Assembly: GCA_046346965.1 (NCBI GenBank)
Contig: JAXMHB010000001.1
Coordinates: forward strand, 384,889 to 448,888
DNA from: JAXMHB01 sp046346965
GTDB lineage: Bacteria; Pseudomonadota; Gammaproteobacteria; Xanthomonadales; SZUA-5
Reading direction: 5' to 3'
DNA: 64,000 nucleotides
Part shown: positions 32,042 through 40,339 of the stretch, in pieces
Position numbering within the stretch: position 1 is the first letter of the stretch
Layout: every line of letters begins with the position of its first letter
Position numbers and translations under genes: made by a program
The notes under the pieces: generated by a model
The model's database searches: none
Seen by the model: the letters and a program-made list of their open reading frames with translations, nothing else
Told to the model about the DNA's origin: nothing

Positions 32042-34788
32042 CAGCCGGCCTCCGCTCGGGTGCGAGCGCCCGCCAGGGCATCGAGCATCAGCGTGGTGCC
32101 GGCGGCGACCACCAGAAAGACGCCGAGATCGAACACGAACACGCTCGCCAGCGGCAGCTTGCCGAGCAGCGGCAAGTGCAGATACTGGTAGTAACTGGTC
32201 AACACCGGATAGCCCAGCAGCGGCGCCGCCACGGCCGTCAGCGCGGCCAGACCCAGCCCGGCGGCCATTACCCGCTCGCACAGGCGGGCGGCGCGGCCAG
32301 GGTCCGCCGGCAAACCGAGGGTCAGTCGCTGCAGCGCGATCGCCACAGCGACCACCAGACCAGCGATGAAGCCGCCACCGGGTTCGTTGTGGCCGCGGAT
32401 CAGCAGATGCAGCGCCAGCAGCAGGGCGAGCGGCAGCAGCCAGCGCGCGCCGACCGCCAGCAGCGGCGCATGCGCGTCCGCGCGCACGGCCCGGGCGGCG
32501 CTCGCCAGCGGCGCCAGCAGCGCACGCACCGCCAGCGCAGCGACCGCAAACACCGTCATCTCGCCGAGCGTATCCAGCCCGCGGAAGTCCACGATGATGA
32601 CGTTGACGGCATTGCTGCCGCCGGCGCCCGGCAGCGCCTGGGCGAGGAAAAAGTCGGCAATCGAGCGGCTCGGCTGACTCAGCATCGCCAGCATCAGCGC
32701 GCTCATGCCGGCGCCGACGGTCAGCGCGAGCGAGACGTCGATCCAAGGCACGCGTCGGGCCGCGCCGGCGGCCGCGGGCAGGTGGGGCAAGACCAGCAGT
32801 AACAGCAGCACGCTGACAATCTCCACCAGCAGCTGCGTCAACGCCAGATCGGGCGCCGACCAGTAGACGAAGCCCAGGCTGACGACGAGGCCGATGCCGC
32901 CGATCCACATCAGCGCCTGCAGGCGCTGGCGATGACCGCGCAGCAGGACCCACAGCAGCGCTGCCAGCATCAGCGCGACCCCCACTAGTCCTGCCGAGGG
33001 TGCGGACAGGCGCTCGCCGCCCCAGTGGTAGCCGGCAGTGCCGGCGACCAGCGCGATCGTCACCAGCCAGAGCACGCGCAGATCCCACTGCAGGCGATCC
33101 GGATTGAGGGCCGACATCCGTCGCGCCAGATCGATCAGCGCCGCCAGCGTGGCCGCGTAGGCCGCCGCCGACCACACCGGCAGCTGCCAATAATGCAGAC
33201 GCTGGCGGCGATACAGAGCGAAGTACAGCGCCAGTCCCAGCAGCAGAGCGAGCACGCTCATGCCGAGCGGACCGTTGAAGCCATGCCAGAGCGCCAGACT
33301 GTAGGGCGGTGGCGCCGCACCGAGCGCCGCCGTGCTGGCGGCGTGCAGCAATGGGCCGATGGTCAGCGCGGGCAGCGTCCCGACCACCACGCACAGCAGC
33401 ACCAGCACCTCCACCGGCACCTTCATCCAGCGCGGCGGTTCGTGCGGCACGTGCGCGAGCTCCGTCAAGGCCTTGCCGAAGAACACATCGTGGACAAAGC
33501 GCGTGCTGTAGGCCACCGCGAACACCGCGGCGAGCAAGGCACCGGCCGGAATCAGCCAGGCCAGCCCACCGGCCTCGGCGCTGCGCAGGGTCTCGGCGAA
33601 GAACATCTCCTTCGACAGAAAGCCGTTCAACAGCGGCACGCCGGCCATCGCCGAGGCGGCAATGATCGCCAGCCCGCCGGTCCACGGCAGATGCCGGATC
33701 AAGCCGTGCAGACGCCGCATGTCGCGCGTGCCGGTTTCGTGATCGATGATGCCGGCGGCCATGAACAAGGAGGCCTTGAAGGTGGCGTGGTTCATCACGT
33801 GAAACAGCGCCGCGACCACAGTCAATGGCGACTCCAGCCCCAGCAGCAGGGTGATCAGACCCAGATGCGAGATCGTCGAGTACGCCAGCAGGCCCTTCAA
33901 ATCGTGCTGGAACACCGCCAGGCCAGACCCGAGCAGCAGCGTGATCAAGCCGGTGCCGCCCACCCAGATCAGCCATTCGTCGGTGCCCGACAACACCGGA
34001 TACAGCCGCGCCAGCAGGAACACGCCGGCTTTGACCAGCGTGGCCGAGTGCAGGAAGGCCGACACCGGCGTCGGCGCTGCCATCGCCTGCGGCAGCCAGC
34101 CATGCATCGGGAACTGCGCCGATTTGCTGAAGGCGCCGATCAGGATCAGCGCGAGGATCCACGGATAGTCCGGACTGGCGCGCAGTTGATCGCCGGCGGC
34201 CAGCACGCCGTCCAGATCCAAGGTGCCCACCACCTGACCTAGCCACAGGATGCCGGCCAGCAGCGCCAGGCCGCCGCTGCCGGTCACCCACAGTGCCATG
34301 CGCGCGCCGCGGCGAGCCGCCGACTGATCGTTCCAGTGACCCACCAGCAGGAAGGAACACAGGCTGGTCAGTTCCCAGCAAATGGCCAGCCACAGCAGAT
34401 TGCCGGCACACACCAGCCCGAGCATGGCGGCCGCGAACAGCAGCAGACAGGCATAGAAGCGCGCGGCGGGCTCCTCGGGGCCGAGGTAGTAGCGCGCATA
34501 CAGCACCACCAGCGCACCAACGGCGCTGACCATCGCCGCGTACATCCAGGCCAGCGCGTCGATGCGGATGCTGAGGCTCAGGTCCAGCGCTGGAAACCAG
34601 TCCCAGCGCAGACGCAGCACCTCGCCGCCCAAAATCTGCGGCAACACCACCAGCAGCGCCAGCAGCACGCTGAGCAGCGTCAGCCCGGCCAGCCAGGCGC
34701 TGGCGCGCGCAGATGTGCGCGGGCGCAGCGCCAGCAGCAGCGCGGCAGCCAGCGGCGCCAGCAAGGGCCAGGCGGTGATCAGAGCCAT
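32041..34788 (-). CDS. mnhA: Na+/H+ antiporter subunit A fused to subunit B
   Basis: The 915-residue protein is the large NuoL-like subunit. It has the conserved Glu in LAICWELTSLCSFLLVG and the quinone/proton-channel motif SKSAQFPMHGWLP with AMAAPTPVSAFLHSATLVKAG. The catalytic Lys is near HATFKASLFMAAG, and a MrpB domain is fused at the C-terminus (about 770-915, RGHNEPGGGFIAGLVVA). The AB fusion is common in proteobacterial Mrp operons and explains the absence of a separate B gene. ATG 34788 gives the proper first helix. It is the first gene of the antiporter operon, which would export Na+ and support pH homeostasis. Confidence 0.95.
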   Translation of the reverse strand: MALITAWPLLAPLAAALLLALRPRTSARASAWLAGLTLLSVLLALLVVLPQILGGEVLRLRWDWFPALDLSLSIRIDALAWMYAAMVSAVGALVVLYARYYLGPEEPAARFYACLLLFAAAMLGLVCAGNLLWLAICWELTSLCSFLLVGHWNDQSAARRGARMALWVTGSGGLALLAGILWLGQVVGTLDLDGVLAAGDQLRASPDYPWILALILIGAFSKSAQFPMHGWLPQAMAAPTPVSAFLHSATLVKAGVFLLARLYPVLSGTDEWLIWVGGTGLITLLLGSGLAVFQHDLKGLLAYSTISHLGLITLLLGLESPLTVVAALFHVMNHATFKASLFMAAGIIDHETGTRDMRRLHGLIRHLPWTGGLAIIAASAMAGVPLLNGFLSKEMFFAETLRSAEAGGLAWLIPAGALLAAVFAVAYSTRFVHDVFFGKALTELAHVPHEPPRWMKVPVEVLVLLCVVVGTLPALTIGPLLHAASTAALGAAPPPYSLALWHGFNGPLGMSVLALLLGLALYFALYRRQRLHYWQLPVWSAAAYAATLAALIDLARRMSALNPDRLQWDLRVLWLVTIALVAGTAGYHWGGERLSAPSAGLVGVALMLAALLWVLLRGHRQRLQALMWIGGIGLVVSLGFVYWSAPDLALTQLLVEIVSVLLLLLVLPHLPAAAGAARRVPWIDVSLALTVGAGMSALMLAMLSQPSRSIADFFLAQALPGAGGSNAVNVIIVDFRGLDTLGEMTVFAVAALAVRALLAPLASAARAVRADAHAPLLAVGARWLLPLALLLALHLLIRGHNEPGGGFIAGLVVAVAIALQRLTLGLPADPGRAARLCERVMAAGLGLAALTAVAAPLLGYPVLTSYYQYLHLPLLGKLPLASVFVFDLGVFLVVAAGTTLMLDALAGARTRAEAG

Positions 34789-34944
34789 CCGGTGGGCGTC
34801 AGCGATCAGAAAAGCGCCCGAGTCTAGCGCCCGTCCGGCGCTAGCGGACGTGAAATGACCGCGCTTGCGATTGCAATCGGCAACGACTCTGAAGTGCACG
34901 CCGCGCATGCGATCATCGCCCGCTGCAAACGAGGGGAAATGGCG

Positions 34945-37104
34945 ATGAAACTGCGCAAGACCGCATGGGTGCTGCTGATGCTGGCGGGGCTGATGGCCTG
35001 CAGCCGTAGCGATGGGCCAGAGGCACCGACAGCGCCGATGGCCAGCGCGGCGCAGGTGGAATCGGTGTTCGGGCAGACACCTTGGTTGCGCGAGCGCCTG
35101 CCGGCCGACACCATCGTCTACGCCCGCCTGCCCAATCTCTGGCGCGCGCTGCTGGGACCGGCCGGCAAGCAGGCGGATCGCATGTTCCAGAGCCAGGCCT
35201 GGATCGATGCGGTCAATCAGATTCGCACCGATCTCGGCAAGAACGCGCTCACCGGCGAGGCCGCCGTGCCGGCCACCGGGCTGCTGTATCGGATGCGCTC
35301 GCCGGTCGAGGTCGCCGTGATCGCCGCCGGGCGCATGGCCAGTCCAGCGGCGAACGTGTACGCCACGGTGAGCCTCGATTACCCCGATGCCGCGACACTG
35401 GCAGCTGCGCTCGGCGCGCTGATCGGTCAGGGCATCGCCTTCGACGCCGAGGGCTACGCCACCGGTCCGGCCGACGGCGCGCCAGTGTTCCTGCACTTCG
35501 ACGCTGCCAGCGGGCGGCTGTCGCTGCTGGGTGGCATGTATGCCAACCTGGATTCGCTGAAAACGATGCGCAAACAGATCGCCGAGGCCAAGGTCGAGGC
35601 GCGTCCCGAACTGGCGCTGGAGCGCGAGATCGATCTGGACGGGCAGGGCATGGTGCTGTGGGCCGACATCGAGGCGCTGCGGCCAGTGCTGGGCGGCGCG
35701 CTGACTCCGGGCGATGAGGTGCAGGCGGCCATCCTTGCGGCGACGCGACGAGTGGCGATGGGCTGGGGCAGTCTGGACGGCCATGGTCGCGCCAGCCTGC
35801 GCGCCGAGGTGTCCGGCGCACCGTGGTCGCCCTTTCTGCCCAGCGAGCCGCGCAAGATCGACCTCAAGGCCAGCGGCACGCCGACCATGGTGGTGGCCTT
35901 TGCGCTGCCGTCGAAAGCCGAGATCGAGGCGATGATCGCCAAACTCAGCGTGGAGGAACCCGAGCTGCAGACGCGCTGGGCGGACAGCAGTGCCGAGTTC
36001 GAGCGCGCCGCTGGCGTACAGCCGCTAGACCTGCTGCAGCCTTTCGGGCCCGAAGCGGTGGTTTGGGCCGATGACGCCGGCGAGATCATGGGCCTGCGCC
36101 TGCGCGATCGCGCCGCCTTTGCCGCGCTCAAGGACAAGCTCGCGCAGTCGCTCAAGCTGCCGTTTCAGAGCACCGAGGTGCCCGGCGGAACCGTGCATTC
36201 CGTCCGTTTTCCGAGCGTAGTCGAACTGGCGAGGCAGTTCGGCGAGCAGACGCCGCCCGACGATGAGGCCGCGCGCTATCTGGAGGCCTATGGTCGCATC
36301 GGCACGCATCTGTACTGGATCGAGGCGGGCGACTGGCTGCTGCTGTCGGGCGTGCCGCAGCCTTTGATGGATCGGTTGACGCTGGGGGCGGAGACGCCGC
36401 TCGGCGTTGGTACGCCGGTGCCGCTGCTGCATCTCAGCGGCCGTGTGCGCGATGCCGAGCGCTGGATCTATTACAGCTGGCTCAGTCTGTTGCCCAGCCT
36501 GAGCGATCTGGCACAGACCAAACTGGATCTGACCCGGCTGCCCACCGCGCGTCAGCTTGGCCTGGCGCGTGAGACGCCGGTCAGCTTTGCCTTCGATCTC
36601 AGCGCCAGTCGTGTCGTGTTGGAGATGGACTACGCAGCCCATCCGCTGGAAGCGCTGGGCGGCGGGCAGGGTGCCATCGTCGCTGTGGCGGTGATGGCTG
36701 CGATCGCCATCCCGGCCTATCAGGACTACACCGTGCGGGCGCGGCTCTCCGAGGCCATGATCGCCACCGCGCCGCTGAAAACCGCGATTGCGGAGTACTA
36801 CGCTGCACACGGCACGCTGCCGACCGAAGCGGCGGAGCTTGGTTTGGAACTGCCGATCACGGTCGGCGCCGAGCTGGCCAGCATCGAGCTCGACCACGGC
36901 GCGGTGGTGATTCGATTCGGCACTGCGGTATCGCAGTTGACCGGGACCTATCTGTATCTGCTGCCGGCCGGAGACGACAGCACCATCAGTAGCTGGGAGT
37001 GCGGCGTCAATGGCGCGCTCGCTGACCATCTGCTGGTGAGCATGAACGAGAGCACCCCGCCCACCGACGTGCCAGCGCGTTATCTGCCCACGCAGTGCCG
37101 CTGA
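34945..37104 (+). CDS. Lipoprotein with C-terminal type IV pilin-like domain
   Basis: The 719-residue protein begins with a lipoprotein signal (VLLMLAGLMAC). A long soluble region of about 540 residues follows, built from repeats of one strand/helix pattern (LPADTIVYARLPNLWRALLG; TMVVAFALPSKAEIEAM), like DUF3352-type proteins. At about 575-600 comes AIVAVAVMAAIAIPAYQDY followed by TVRARLSEAM. This is the hydrophobic N-terminal helix of type IV pilins, here inside the chain. The pilin headpiece (IAEYYAAHGTLPTEAAELGL) then runs to the end with two cysteines. The classic Gly|Phe cleavage site and Glu5 are missing, so prepilin peptidase processing is unlikely. ATG 34945 has GAGGGG at eight bases. 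Function unknown. Confidence 0.8.
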   Translation: MKLRKTAWVLLMLAGLMACSRSDGPEAPTAPMASAAQVESVFGQTPWLRERLPADTIVYARLPNLWRALLGPAGKQADRMFQSQAWIDAVNQIRTDLGKNALTGEAAVPATGLLYRMRSPVEVAVIAAGRMASPAANVYATVSLDYPDAATLAAALGALIGQGIAFDAEGYATGPADGAPVFLHFDAASGRLSLLGGMYANLDSLKTMRKQIAEAKVEARPELALEREIDLDGQGMVLWADIEALRPVLGGALTPGDEVQAAILAATRRVAMGWGSLDGHGRASLRAEVSGAPWSPFLPSEPRKIDLKASGTPTMVVAFALPSKAEIEAMIAKLSVEEPELQTRWADSSAEFERAAGVQPLDLLQPFGPEAVVWADDAGEIMGLRLRDRAAFAALKDKLAQSLKLPFQSTEVPGGTVHSVRFPSVVELARQFGEQTPPDDEAARYLEAYGRIGTHLYWIEAGDWLLLSGVPQPLMDRLTLGAETPLGVGTPVPLLHLSGRVRDAERWIYYSWLSLLPSLSDLAQTKLDLTRLPTARQLGLARETPVSFAFDLSASRVVLEMDYAAHPLEALGGGQGAIVAVAVMAAIAIPAYQDYTVRARLSEAMIATAPLKTAIAEYYAAHGTLPTEAAELGLELPITVGAELASIELDHGAVVIRFGTAVSQLTGTYLYLLPAGDDSTISSWECGVNGALADHLLVSMNESTPPTDVPARYLPTQCR

Positions 37105-37155
37105 GGCGCTTGTTCTGACGCGAGGCTTGGACGGCGGCGCCTTGGGCGCCGCCGA

Positions 37156-37638
37156 TCAGGATTGCTCGTCGTCGGTGTGCCGCAGCCACTTCGCGGCGCG
37201 ATCGGGAAGCGTCAGCGGCGCGCCCTGGGCAATCGCCCGCATGATGGTGACCCAGCCGGCGCGTGCGGTGGCGTCGCTGTCACTCAGTGCCTGCTGCAGC
37301 TGCGCGCGCTGGGATTCGGTTGCCAACGCCTCCAACTCGGCACCGCTGGCGCTGATCGTCAGCAGCACCTCGCGGCCGCTGTGCTCGGCGGTCTGCGCCA
37401 CAACCAGCGCCTGCTCACGCAACTCGCTCAACGGGCGATGCAGCGCCTGCCGCGAGATGCCCAGCGACTGCGCCAGTTCGCCCACGCGCATGCCGGGCAC
37501 GCGTCGAAGCACGAACAGAATGCGGTGATGCACCTGCCCCAGCCCGATGCGGCCCAGCACTTCGTCGCGGCCGGCGGTCAGTGCGCGCCAGGCGGCGTAG
37601 AACAGCACGATGGCACTGTCGAGTTCATTCGTTTTCAT
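37156..37638 (-). CDS. MarR-family transcriptional regulator
   Basis: The 160-residue protein has the winged-helix pattern of MarR regulators: FVLRRVPGMRVGELAQSLGI, recognition helix SRQALHRPLSELREQ and a wing with EHSGREVLLTIS. MarR dimers repress nearby genes and release DNA on binding small aromatic or other ligands. ATG 37638 gives the natural N-terminus (MKTNELDSAIVLFY). The gene is divergent from an alpha/beta hydrolase with a 13 bp palindrome in between, suggesting it represses both. Confidence 0.88.
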   Translation of the reverse strand: MKTNELDSAIVLFYAAWRALTAGRDEVLGRIGLGQVHHRILFVLRRVPGMRVGELAQSLGISRQALHRPLSELREQALVVAQTAEHSGREVLLTISASGAELEALATESQRAQLQQALSDSDATARAGWVTIMRAIAQGAPLTLPDRAAKWLRHTDDEQS

Positions 37639-37639
37639 G

Positions 37640-37652
37640 TCAATATTATTGA
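37640..37652. promoter_or_regulatory. Palindrome TCAATATTATTGA between marR-type gene and hydrolase
   Basis: The arms TCAAT and ATTGA are perfect inverted repeats with a three-base centre, in an AT-rich island of a GC-rich region. It starts one base from the regulator's start codon. Size and position fit a MarR operator; binding is inferred. Confidence 0.6.
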
Positions 37653-37686
37653 TATGTTTCGATCGAGTACGCCAGAGGATCAGGTC

Positions 37687-38532
37687 ATGGAAGCGCTGCC
37701 GCTCACGCATGTCTCAGACTATCCGCGCCGCGCGGAACTGGTGCCGTTGACGCTCTGGCGCGCGCAGGCGCCGGCGTGCGGGACACAGGTGCTGATTGTC
37801 CCGGCCTTGGGGACGCCGGCGCGCGTGTACCGGCGTCTGGCCGAAGCGCTGCAGGCGGCCGGTGCCGATGCCGCGGTGCTGGAATTGCGCGGTGTGGGCC
37901 AGAGTCCGGTGCGTGCCGGCCGTGGTATGGACTGGGATTACGCCGATCTGGTCGACGGCGAGCTGCAGCACGCGATTGCCACGCTGCGGCAACGGAATCC
38001 GGAGCAGCGTCTGCTGGCGCTGTGTCACTCGCTCGGCGGCCACGCCGCGCTGATGCATCAGGCGCGGCACCCGGACCAGGCGCTCGACGAGATCGTGCTG
38101 GTGGGCAGCGGCGCGCCTTATTGGCGTCAGTATCGCTGGCCGATGTCCTGGGTGACGCGCGGCTTCGGCGCCGTGGTCGCCGCCAGCAGTCGCGGTCTCG
38201 GCTACTTTCCCGGCGCGCGACTGGGCTTCGGCGGCAATCAGGGCCAAGCGCTGATGCGCCAATGGGCGCGCTTCCTGGCCACCGGTCGGCTTGCCGTGGC
38301 GTCCTGGCCGGATGCGGATTGGCGCCAGCGTCTGCGCCACTTGCCCACGCCGATCCGCGCATTGCATGTGCCGGGCGACGGCTACGCGCCGGTGGCCGCC
38401 GTTCGGCATCTGCTCAGCGAGGTAGGAAGCATGCGCGCAGTGGAAACCGCCGCCGTCGACGGCGCCCCGGGTCATTTCGGCTGGCTCAAGGCACCTGCGG
38501 GCATCGTGCGTCAGCTGCTGCGGATCGGCTAG
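37687..38532 (+). CDS. Alpha/beta hydrolase
   Basis: The 281-residue protein has an alpha/beta hydrolase fold: VLIVPALGTPARVYRRLA (oxyanion strand), the nucleophile elbow CHSLGGHAAL, a likely Asp in HVPGDGYAP and His in GAPGHFGWLK. The elbow begins with Cys instead of the usual Gly. The substrate is unknown. ATG 37687 follows AGAGGA at seven bases; an in-frame ATG at 37654 directly beside the palindrome is an alternative. It is divergent from and probably controlled by the MarR-type gene. Confidence 0.82.
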   Translation: MEALPLTHVSDYPRRAELVPLTLWRAQAPACGTQVLIVPALGTPARVYRRLAEALQAAGADAAVLELRGVGQSPVRAGRGMDWDYADLVDGELQHAIATLRQRNPEQRLLALCHSLGGHAALMHQARHPDQALDEIVLVGSGAPYWRQYRWPMSWVTRGFGAVVAASSRGLGYFPGARLGFGGNQGQALMRQWARFLATGRLAVASWPDADWRQRLRHLPTPIRALHVPGDGYAPVAAVRHLLSEVGSMRAVETAAVDGAPGHFGWLKAPAGIVRQLLRIG

Positions 38533-38567
38533 GCCGCCTGTATCGCTGCCGGTCAGTCTGCTCGCGC

Positions 38568-38573
38568 TATGAT
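38568..38573 (+). promoter_or_regulatory. Possible -10 element (TATGAT) for tRNA-Arg
   Basis: TATGAT lies 13 bases ahead of the first tRNA base, the right distance for a sigma-70 -10 box. No good -35 hexamer is visible at the expected place. Confidence 0.35.
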
Positions 38574-38586
38574 TGCGAGTTCAGAT

Positions 38587-38660
38587 GCCCCCGTAGCTCA
38601 GATGGATAGAGCGTCCCCCTCCTAAGGGGAAGGTCGCACGTTCGAATCGTGTCGGGGGCG
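38587..38660 (+). tRNA. tRNA-Arg (anticodon CCU)
   Basis: The sequence folds as a cloverleaf. The acceptor stem is GCCCCCG/CGGGGGC, the D arm includes GTAGCTCAGATGGATAGAG, and the anticodon stem is TCCCC/GGGGA with loop CTCCTAA (anticodon CCT). The T loop is TTCGAAT. Discriminator base is G, and no CCA is encoded. It reads the AGG arginine codon. Confidence 0.95.
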
Positions 38661-38757
38661 CACCGGGTGACGTGGGTCGCGAGGGGCGGGTCCGGGCCAG
38701 CCTCGGCAGGCGAATCGCGCGTCCGCGTGCTCCACTTCCTTGATTTCAGGAGTTTTC

Positions 38758-40290
38758 ATGTCTCACGCAGTGCTAGCGGCGCTCGGCTTGTCGGCCGACA
38801 ACAGCGGTACCTACCTCGGCAACGGCGAATGGTCCACCACCACTGATGCGGGCACGCTCACCTCGGTCAATCCGGCCACCGGTGAGGTGATCGCGCGCAC
38901 CTATGCGTCCAGCCGTGCCGACTACGACACGATCCTCACCCGCGCTCAGGCGGTGCAACAGATCTGGCGCACCATGCCGGCGCCGCGCCGCGGTGAAGCC
39001 ATCCGCCTGTGTGGCGAAGCCCTGCGTCAGCACAAGGACGCGCTCGGCTCGCTGGTCACGCTGGAGATGGGCAAGATCAAGCCCGAGGGCGATGGCGAAG
39101 TGCAGGAAATGATCGACATCGCCGACTTCGCCGTCGGTCTGTCGCGTCAGTTGTACGGCTACACCATGCACTCCGAACGCCCCGGTCACCGCATGTACGA
39201 GCAGTGGCATCCGCTTGGTCTGGTCGGCGTCATCAGCGCCTTCAACTTCCCGGTGGCGGTGTGGAGCTGGAATGCCTTCCTGGCCGCCGTGTGCGGCGAC
39301 GTGACCATCTGGAAGCCCTCGCCGAAGACGCCGCTGTGCGCCATTGCCTCGATGAAGATCTGCAATGAGGCGCTGCGCGCCGCCGGCTTCCCCGACATCT
39401 TCTTCCTGTTCAACGACGTCGGCAGCGAACTGGCGCAGAGCTTCGTCGATGACCATCGCATTCCGCTGATCAGCTTCACCGGCTCCACCCAGGTCGGTCG
39501 TCTGGTGGGCGAGCGCGTGGCGCGCCGCATGGGGCGCTCGCTGCTCGAACTCGGTGGCAACAACGCGATCATCGTTGACGCCAGCGCCGACCTGAAGCTG
39601 GCGATTCCGGCCATCGTGTTCGGCGCCGTCGGCACCGCCGGCCAGCGCTGCACCACCACGCGCCGCCTGATCGTGCACCGCTCGATCGTGAACGAGGTCA
39701 CGGCGGCACTGGTGAAGGCCTACCAGCAGGTGGAATCGCGCATCGGCGATCCGCTGGTCGCCGGCACCTTGATGGGCCCGCTGATCGACCAAGCCTCGGT
39801 GGCCCGTTACCTCAAGGCCATCGCCAGCGCGCAGGCCGCCGGCGGTCAGGTGCTGACCGGTGGCAAGGCGCTGGAGCGCAGCGGCAACTACGTGCTGCCG
39901 ACCATCATCAGCGGCGTGGCTCCGGACTGTGATGCGGTGCAGACCGAGACCTTCGCGCCGATCCTCTACGTGATGCCCTTCGATACGCTGGAGGAAGCGA
40001 TCGCGATTCAGAACGGCGTGCCGCAGGGCTTGTCGTCCTCGATCTTCACCACCGATCTGCGCCACGCCGAGCGCTTCCTGAGCGCGGCGGGCTCGGACTG
40101 CGGCATCGCCAACGTCAACATCGGCACCTCCGGCGCCGAGATCGGCGGCGCCTTCGGCGGCGAGAAGGAAACCGGCGGCGGTCGCGAATCGGGTTCGGAT
40201 TCCTGGAAGGCGTACATGCGCCGACAGACCAATACGATCAACTATTCCGACGCCTTGCCGCTGGCCCAAGGCATCAAGTTCGACCTCTGA
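38758..40290 (+). CDS. ALDH7-type aldehyde dehydrogenase (L-piperidine-6-carboxylate / aminoadipate-semialdehyde dehydrogenase)
   Basis: The 510-residue NAD(P)-dependent enzyme resembles AmaB/ALDH7A1, which oxidises the product of lysine breakdown to aminoadipate. The family start is ALGLSADNSGTYLGNG. Catalytic residues are the Glu in LLELGGNNAIIV and the Cys in GTAGQRCTTTRRL. Cofactor contact residues appear in FNFPVAVWSWN, WKPSPKTPL and ISFTGSTQVG. ATG 38758 has CAGGAG six bases upstream. It is monocistronic, between tRNA-Arg and a convergent secreted protein, with a strong hairpin after its stop. Confidence 0.9.
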   Translation: MSHAVLAALGLSADNSGTYLGNGEWSTTTDAGTLTSVNPATGEVIARTYASSRADYDTILTRAQAVQQIWRTMPAPRRGEAIRLCGEALRQHKDALGSLVTLEMGKIKPEGDGEVQEMIDIADFAVGLSRQLYGYTMHSERPGHRMYEQWHPLGLVGVISAFNFPVAVWSWNAFLAAVCGDVTIWKPSPKTPLCAIASMKICNEALRAAGFPDIFFLFNDVGSELAQSFVDDHRIPLISFTGSTQVGRLVGERVARRMGRSLLELGGNNAIIVDASADLKLAIPAIVFGAVGTAGQRCTTTRRLIVHRSIVNEVTAALVKAYQQVESRIGDPLVAGTLMGPLIDQASVARYLKAIASAQAAGGQVLTGGKALERSGNYVLPTIISGVAPDCDAVQTETFAPILYVMPFDTLEEAIAIQNGVPQGLSSSIFTTDLRHAERFLSAAGSDCGIANVNIGTSGAEIGGAFGGEKETGGGRESGSDSWKAYMRRQTNTINYSDALPLAQGIKFDL

Positions 40291-40300
40291 TCGTCTCAAT

Positions 40301-40329
40301 CGCGCCCGGGCTGCACAGGCCCGGGCGCG
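40301..40329. terminator. Perfect hairpin between convergent genes
   Basis: CGCGCCCGGGC (40301-40311) and GCCCGGGCGCG (40319-40329) form an 11 bp perfect stem with a seven-base loop between two convergent stops. There is no U-tract on either strand, so it may act as a weak or Rho-assisted terminator. Confidence 0.55.
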
Positions 40330-40339
40330 GCAACTTGCG

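Noticed and set aside
29731..34411. Long leftward frames overlapping mnhD and mnhA in another frame
   Set aside because: Only their last segments (MnhE and MnhC) are real; the upstream parts are Arg/Ala-rich shadows of the antiporter genes.
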